64,000 nt of DNA from Branchiostoma belcheri (taxonomy: Eukaryota > Chordata > Leptocardii > Amphioxiformes > Branchiostomatidae). The stretch lies in contig NW_017804043.1 of the NCBI RefSeq assembly GCF_001625305.1, positions 2,083,887 through 2,147,886 on the forward strand. The letters are read 5' to 3'. The notes under the pieces were generated by a model. The model made no database searches. It saw only the letters and a program-made list of their open reading frames with translations, and was not told where the DNA came from. Shown piece after piece: positions 40,201 to 47,500 of this stretch; the stretch's first letter is position 1; each line of letters starts with the position of its first letter. Made by a program: the position numbers and the translations under genes.

Positions 40201-43200
40201 GAGTTCAGGTCAGCTATGCCAAAAACAAACAGTTACTTGTGACGAGCAATTCGATATGATTTTGGAAACGGTCAGACGTTTCAGGTAGCATCCACTACCT
40301 TTTGTTAGTGACACTGACTATGTCCTGGATGTCTATTTGTGTAAAGTTTGCCATGTACTGTTAATTTTGTAATGTTTTTGTACGTTTGTAATATATGTAT
40401 GTAAATATGAATGTGTAGACCACAGGAAGAATAGCCTCTTATGAGGCTAATTGTGGATCTGAATAAAACTGAAACTGAAACTACAGAACTAAGTGTGCGG
40501 GAAAGGAAGGTTTTTAGGCAAGAACTAGTTACCTGGATGTCTAACCTTCACCGACGTATCAGGTCTGAGCTATGATAAGTCATTTTGTACAATGAAATTT
40601 TAATGTAGAACTCAGCATCATTATTATGGTTTTGGCATTGCTATAATGTTGTACTGAGGTGGCCGTCATTGTGACTCCATTAACTCTTATTAGCTGCTAT
40701 CACCGTGACGATAGAAGTTGTGCCCCCTTCCATCTACTACTCATCTCTTCAAGGTCTTGCTCCAATATCCTTCTCCTTGTCATCTCTCTGTTTCATCACT
40801 ACTGGGTTTCACTTTGGACATGCAATTCTCTTGCCATTGCAGCCTTGCTCTTTGTATGAGTGTGGGCTAGCTCAACTGTTGCTCTAAGTGTATCTGAAGG
40901 CACGTAATATATAAAAAAAGATATGCTTGCCTAGCAATTATTTCCACTGACTCTTTCTCCTTAAGGGTTTATTCACAGTGCCTCCTTATAGCTTAAGAAT
41001 GTATTTAGTTTATTAGAATCTTGTTTAAGTTAAAACTTAAGATCCAATACAATAAAGTTCTCTAACCTAGAGCTTTTGACCAGTCACTCTGGCAAGCTTC
41101 ACTTACTGTAGTCTACTGAGGAAGACCAGAGCGACTGGTCAAAAGCTCTAGGTGAGAGAACTTTATTGTGTCACTTGGATCTTAAGTTTTAACTTTACAT
41201 ATGTTAACTACCAACACAGATGAACTTTCATGATATTATTAGAATCTTATTTCCCCCATGAAACAGCGCTGGTCCTGCTGCGTGTCCATCCTGTTCACCA
41301 CCATGATCGCTAACGCCATGTGGTACCGGACAGACGACAATGTGGGCACCACCACGTCCCTGCGGCTGGGTCCGCTGGAGTTCACCCTACACCAGCTGTG
41401 GGTCAGCGTCATGAGCACACTCACTGTCATCCCTGTCAACGTCATGCTGGTGCAGATATTCAGGTGGGGAGAGATACTGAGAGTCATAATATGTCTTTCC
41501 TTTGGATGAATAGTATCATATATCACTGTTTTTATGTGCTAATCAAACTAAATGTACGATGGACTTACATGTATGATAAAATTTATTGAGCTTTTCTTAT
41601 ATATTCTTATCTCCATATTGATCCGGGATGACATAATGAGTTGAAATTTATGGGGTCATTTCAAAAAGGAATTCAGCATGAGTAACCCCGTGAGCACATG
41701 TAAATCTTTCAGAAGCAGAATTGCACTCGTCTGTTATACTACAGAAAGCTGATAGAGGTTACCACATTCAAACCTGTTTATTGTTTTGCTTACACCTACC
41801 AACACTCACTACCAACCATCATATGATACTATGATAAACTTTAAGATTATCTACAACAATATGTTGAGTTATACTTGTCAGTGACAACATATACGATTGG
41901 TATTATTGAAAACATAAATAATTATTAACCATCTTGGCGAGGCTGATAAAACATCTTAAGGAAGTGAGAACATTCCTGTCTCTGTACCCAGATCGACTCG
42001 TCCCAAAGACAAAGAGGAGAGAGACAAGCACCTGGAGCTGGCAGAACAACGCACACGAAAGCGCATGCTGCCCCACTGGTGTGTGTACGTGGGCTGGGTG
42101 CTGGTGTTCCTGGTGGTGTCAGCCTCAGCTTTCTTCACCATCCTGTACAGTATGGAGTGGGGTGCTGACAAGGCCAACAAGTGGTTCTCCACATTCATGC
42201 TGTCCTTCTTCCAGTCCACCTTTGTGGTGGAACCGATGAAGGTAAGAGCTTGCTCACGGAGAGATAAGAAAGAAGAAAAATTATTAGAGAAATAACTAGT
42301 AGGTTATTGAGGGGGTGCTGTCAAGGCCAACAAGACTTAATTAGTGGTTCACATTCATGCTGTCCTTCTTCCAGTCAACTTTTGTCATGGAACCGATGAA
42401 GGTAAGGGCTAGCTCACAGAGAGATAAGAAAGAAGAATTATCAGAGAAATAAGGAGGCTATCAAGGGGGGTGCTGACAAGGCCAACAAGTGGTTCTCTAC
42501 CTTCATGTTGTCCTTCTTCCAGTCCACCTTTGTGGTGGAACCGATGAAGGTAAGGGCTTAAAGAAGAGATAGGAAAATAAGACGTATCACAGAACTATGG
42601 CCCAGATTTCTTTAACCCAAACTAAGATTTTAATAATTGAATTATTTTAATGTCCTTTGTTTGATGACAACATAAACATACATGTAAGCTAAGAGCTTGT
42701 GTTGTCATAATATTCTTTCTGATCAGTAAATGTTATAATGAAAATTGAATAACATGCTCACTTTCAATTGGTCTATTAATTGTGATCTGTATGTAACTCA
42801 ATAAGGCAAAAGTACAATCATTGTATTCTTTACAAATGATACTTCACCCTTTTACGTACTAGCTAAACAAGCTTTACAGTCCATATGTGCTTATCGTTAA
42901 AATTAAACACATTAATCTAGATTATCATCCCATTATCATCCCCCCAGGTAATGTTGGTGGCCTTGGCAGTGTCGTCTGTGTGTAAGCGCCCCCTAGATGA
43001 TAAGAGCGGTACTGAAGACGAGGGTCGAGACTGGAAAATCTCTCAGGACCAGGAGTGGCATGTGCAGACTGTGGAGGAAGTCGAAGGTCAGAAGAAATCT
43101 CCTTCTGCAATTTCTGTTACAGTAACTTTTCTTTAACTTGCTTGATGAGAAATTGTTTGGAGTAATAATAGCCTTGCAAATCTGCATTTAGAGTGAGAAG

Positions 43201-44544
43201 TGAACTTTGACCAAGTATGACTGTCCTGGAATATCATGATTGGAGTATCAAAACCATTTTTTTTTCACATTATGATATAACATATATCATAAGATATATA
43301 CAGATAATGGCCAAATGCTCGCTGACTCTGTTACCAAATCCAAACATGATGAATTACTCATTGACAACAAGAGTCGCATTTTGTAGATATAAAATACAAA
43401 ACAAAACTTTCTTTACATACAGCGATTGAGCGACTGAAGAACATGAAGCCACCCAGACCCGCTGACCTTGAGGAAGCCCGCCGGCGCAGAGAGACGCGAC
43501 TGCGCATGCACAGGACTCTGAAGGAACTGGCTTTCTTCACGGTGTTCGTCACTGTGCTGCTGTTCATCACCTCTAACAACACTGACCCAGAGGGACACTT
43601 TCTACAGAAGTTCCTCAGGGAGGAGATAGTGGATTCAATGGCCAACAAGGTAAGGCAAAAGCTTTGACCATAGCTATCATGCTTCATGACTTTTTATGTT
43701 CATATCCCTTTAGTTAAACCGATTCATTATGTTGCCTGAACTCTTGGGTGAAGCAAAACATATTCAGAAATCTCTGTTTATTTGTTTATATTGGTTCAGC
43801 TGGTACAACACAGCCAGGACAGCCCAACTAGCTTGAAGCTATTATTAAGGGCTTCTCTGTTTGTCTGTCTGCCTCTGTATTTCTGTCTGTGTTTATGTGT
43901 ATGTATGTATGTCTCTCTAGATATTCCTATTTCTGTAGATATTTACTGTATGTCTTCCCCTATCTCTCTCTTGACTTCTTTTGTAATTATACATATTGAA
44001 TGTTTTGTTGTGTTTTATATACAGGTCAACTCTAGTGACACGTTCTGGTGGTGGCTAGAGAACACCTTTGTCCCTGCCATGTACCCCACTGCCTGGTACA
44101 ACGGAGAACAGCTTTTCTGGCAGGAAACTCAGTACATGAACACCATGGAATCCTTCCGTATAGGACCGCCCCGCATTCGAGTTCTTCGCACTGGCTACGG
44201 TAGGCTTTTCTTTTGCTTAATACCATGGATTGGCTGTTAAAAACACCTTTGTAAGGTGTTGGCACACACATACAAACACAGACACACACACAAACACAGG
44301 TAAACATATCTGTCCTTGGTGCTGAATGCCATCCATGTATACACATGCACACACCTTCTCAAACACAGTAACTCAACACTGTCCTTGGTGCTGAATGCCA
44401 TCCATGTATACACACGCACATAAACACACATACCAACACTCACAAGTAAATACATCTGTCCTTGGTGCTGAATGCCATCCATGCATATATGCACACACAT
44501 TCACACACACACAGGCACTCAACCCTGTCCCTGGTGCTGAACAC

Positions 44545-44578
<34 letters not shown>

Positions 44579-47500
44579 TCCAAAAAGGTAAGCATATCTG
44601 TCCTTGGTGCTGAATGCCATCCATGTACACACAAAATCTCCTTGGGGTGAAGTTACAATTAAAACTTCCTTACTTTCATTTCATTGATATCATAATAATT
44701 GCAGGTCCCTGCCCGACGACCCCCAGACTCCTGCCAATGTTTGCGCCATGTGTAGCGGCGTACTCCTGGAGTGGTGAGGACACGGGTGCCTACGGTCATT
44801 ACTGGGCACCGCTGGAGGGGAATAAGAGCGACGAGCACTGGAGGTATCAGACCAGCAGCGAGTTGGAGGGCCTCCCTGTTACAGGGACCATGGGGACGTA
44901 CAGGGGAGGGGGGTATGTAGCCACGCTGGGGACTCTGAGACAGGAGGCACTCACAACCATCAGGTCACTGAAGAACGAGGACTGGATAGACAGACATGCA
45001 AGGTTGGTATACATGTACACGTGTAAGCAAAGTTAATGATAGAATTTAGCAACTACCATTTTGGATTTAAAAAATTATGTTTCTCTTAATGGTTCTTTAG
45101 CTTCTCCTGGGAGGCTGTAGTTTTCGTAGAATTTGCAGTGATGTCATAAGTCAAGAAGCTATTGATAGATACATGTATTAGGAACTAATATTGATATGTG
45201 GGAAATTACTGACCAAACAAAGAACAAGTATTTTGCAGCTTTCTATGGTACTGGTCAGAATCAGAGAGCATTTTTCATAGAGATATTTGCCCTGGGCATT
45301 CCAACACAAAGTAAACCTTCGGAATCCTTAATGTGTGTTTTTCTTTAGGGCCGTGTTTGTTGAGTTCACAGTTTACAACGCCAACATCAACCTGTTCAGT
45401 ACGGTAACATTACTTATGGAGCTCATACTGACTGGAGGAACCATCCACTCACACAGTATCAGTGTCTACAGGTATGTAATGAATTTATGTACTGTATTTG
45501 GCTGTTGGGACACCTTAGATGATGATCTGACAACCAATATTCTCCACCCTTCTTGGTTTTCTGTTCCTCTTAACATTTCACTTAGTGTCATTCTCTGATG
45601 TTATTGTTATCCTCCTATCTTTTTAAACAAAGATACATTACATATTGTCCTAACAAATCCATTAGTAGATACTATCTTAATAGTAGCATTTGCAAAGCAA
45701 ATGCATTATGTTTACCTTCGCATATGCTCTGCTCTGTTAATTCTTACTCAAACACATTCATACATATGGTGACAGGAGTCTAAATCCCTCATGCTATGAA
45801 ATTGAAACATGATGTAACTCATGTTGAACATGATGAACAACAGTTACCATGGTGACAGATGTCTAGTTCAGGTCATTAACCTTATTTGTTTCGAGAAGAA
45901 GAAGAGGAAACAGAGCAAAAACAATATGTTTTCCAGTAAACATAAATATGTCATAAGTCACATCATATGTACCTTTGCATCCACAGACTGTTTGACTATG
46001 TGGGAAGCAGCGGCTATATCGTTCTCGCTGCACAGATCATCTTCGTTCTGTTCCTGCTCTACTTCATCGTCCATGAGTACAAGAAAATCAAGAAGGAGAG
46101 ACTGAAATACTTCAAGTCCTTCTGGAACAGCATAGAGTTTGTCAGCATCCTCCTGTCCCTGATAGCCATCGCTCTGTTTGTGGTCAAGTTTCTCATGGCT
46201 AACATGGCTATTCAAACACTGCTGGAGTCTAAAGGTAATACCAGTATATATTGTAGCTTTCAGTCATTTTTGAAAAAGAACTTAAACATTTTATATAGAT
46301 GAAAAATAGATGAAAAATATCTTCAGACTTGCCTGGATAGTTGTGGGAAGCCTAGATATGAAACTCAGTCACTAAATGATTTTTTCACGAAAGTGAAAAC
46401 TTTTAAGCTGTTTTGTTCTAAAATCTTTCTTACGTGAAAATGTACTCACTATAATGTTTTGAGAGTTTTTATGTTAAGACAAGCATTTCTACGGGATTCT
46501 ATCATCAATTTTCACTGAGCTAGATTTCAAAATGTCAAATTCTTTTCTGTCATGCCCTAGGCCGATGGGGAATTGAAATATTTGTGAACTTCCAACGCAT
46601 TGCCTTCTGGGATGCCATCTACACTCAGATATCCGCCATCTTGGTGTTCATCAATATCATGAAGTTCATGCGTATCTTGGTCTTCAGCCGTCATGTTGCA
46701 ATTCTCCAGGTAATAATCAGAACCATCAGATGACAATTTAATTCTTTGTACACAACTAAAAACAATAGTGCCATCTAGCAGCCAGCTAGCAACTGCAGTT
46801 GTTAAGTATTATGGTATTGCCCTGAGGAAGGTAGCAGAAAAACTAATGAAATATTAGCTAATATTGGCGATAATTGTGATTTGATGTATAAAATGAACCT
46901 TTAAGTTGAAATCTTTTATTTTTTCAACCTCATTAAATTTTTCAGGGAGGTACATTTTTTTTATTTCCCAATTTTTGTAAACTTTCCTTGTGAGGATTAG
47001 ATTTTTCTACCAGTATCAGAATATGGAATAGTTATAAATGTGGAATTTTAACTTATTTTCCATTTTGTAGGCGACCATCAACGCAATGTCCAAGGATCTC
47101 CTTTCCTTCATCGTCATGTTCATGGTGGCTTTCCTCGCCTTCTGCCAGGCTGCCTACATCCTGTTCCACGTGGAACTGAAACGTAAGGTTCCTCACCTGG
47201 CTCAAGGGTAGTGCTCTAAACTAAACATAGCTAGTTAAATCACACTCAATATCCACTCACTATCCAGGATTTGATTATACTGCTGCTGTTGTCCCTGCCC
47301 CAGGGGTTGGCAGCAGTCGGCTAGTGGTACTGGTCAACTGGTAAATCAATAGTGAAAGAAATTAATCTCAAACCAGTTTAGCTGCAATGAACTCCATGAA
47401 CAGTTGAGCTAATCTCGCACTGGTGGTGATAGAAAAGATAGATGCTATACAGTATTTACAGCTTCATTGTATGGGAAAATCCCCCTAGATCTTTCTGACA

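Noticed and set aside
42312..42401. Second copy of the TM4-TM5 exon end as an alternative exon
   Set aside because: It has an insertion with an in-frame stop; only the third copy stays open.
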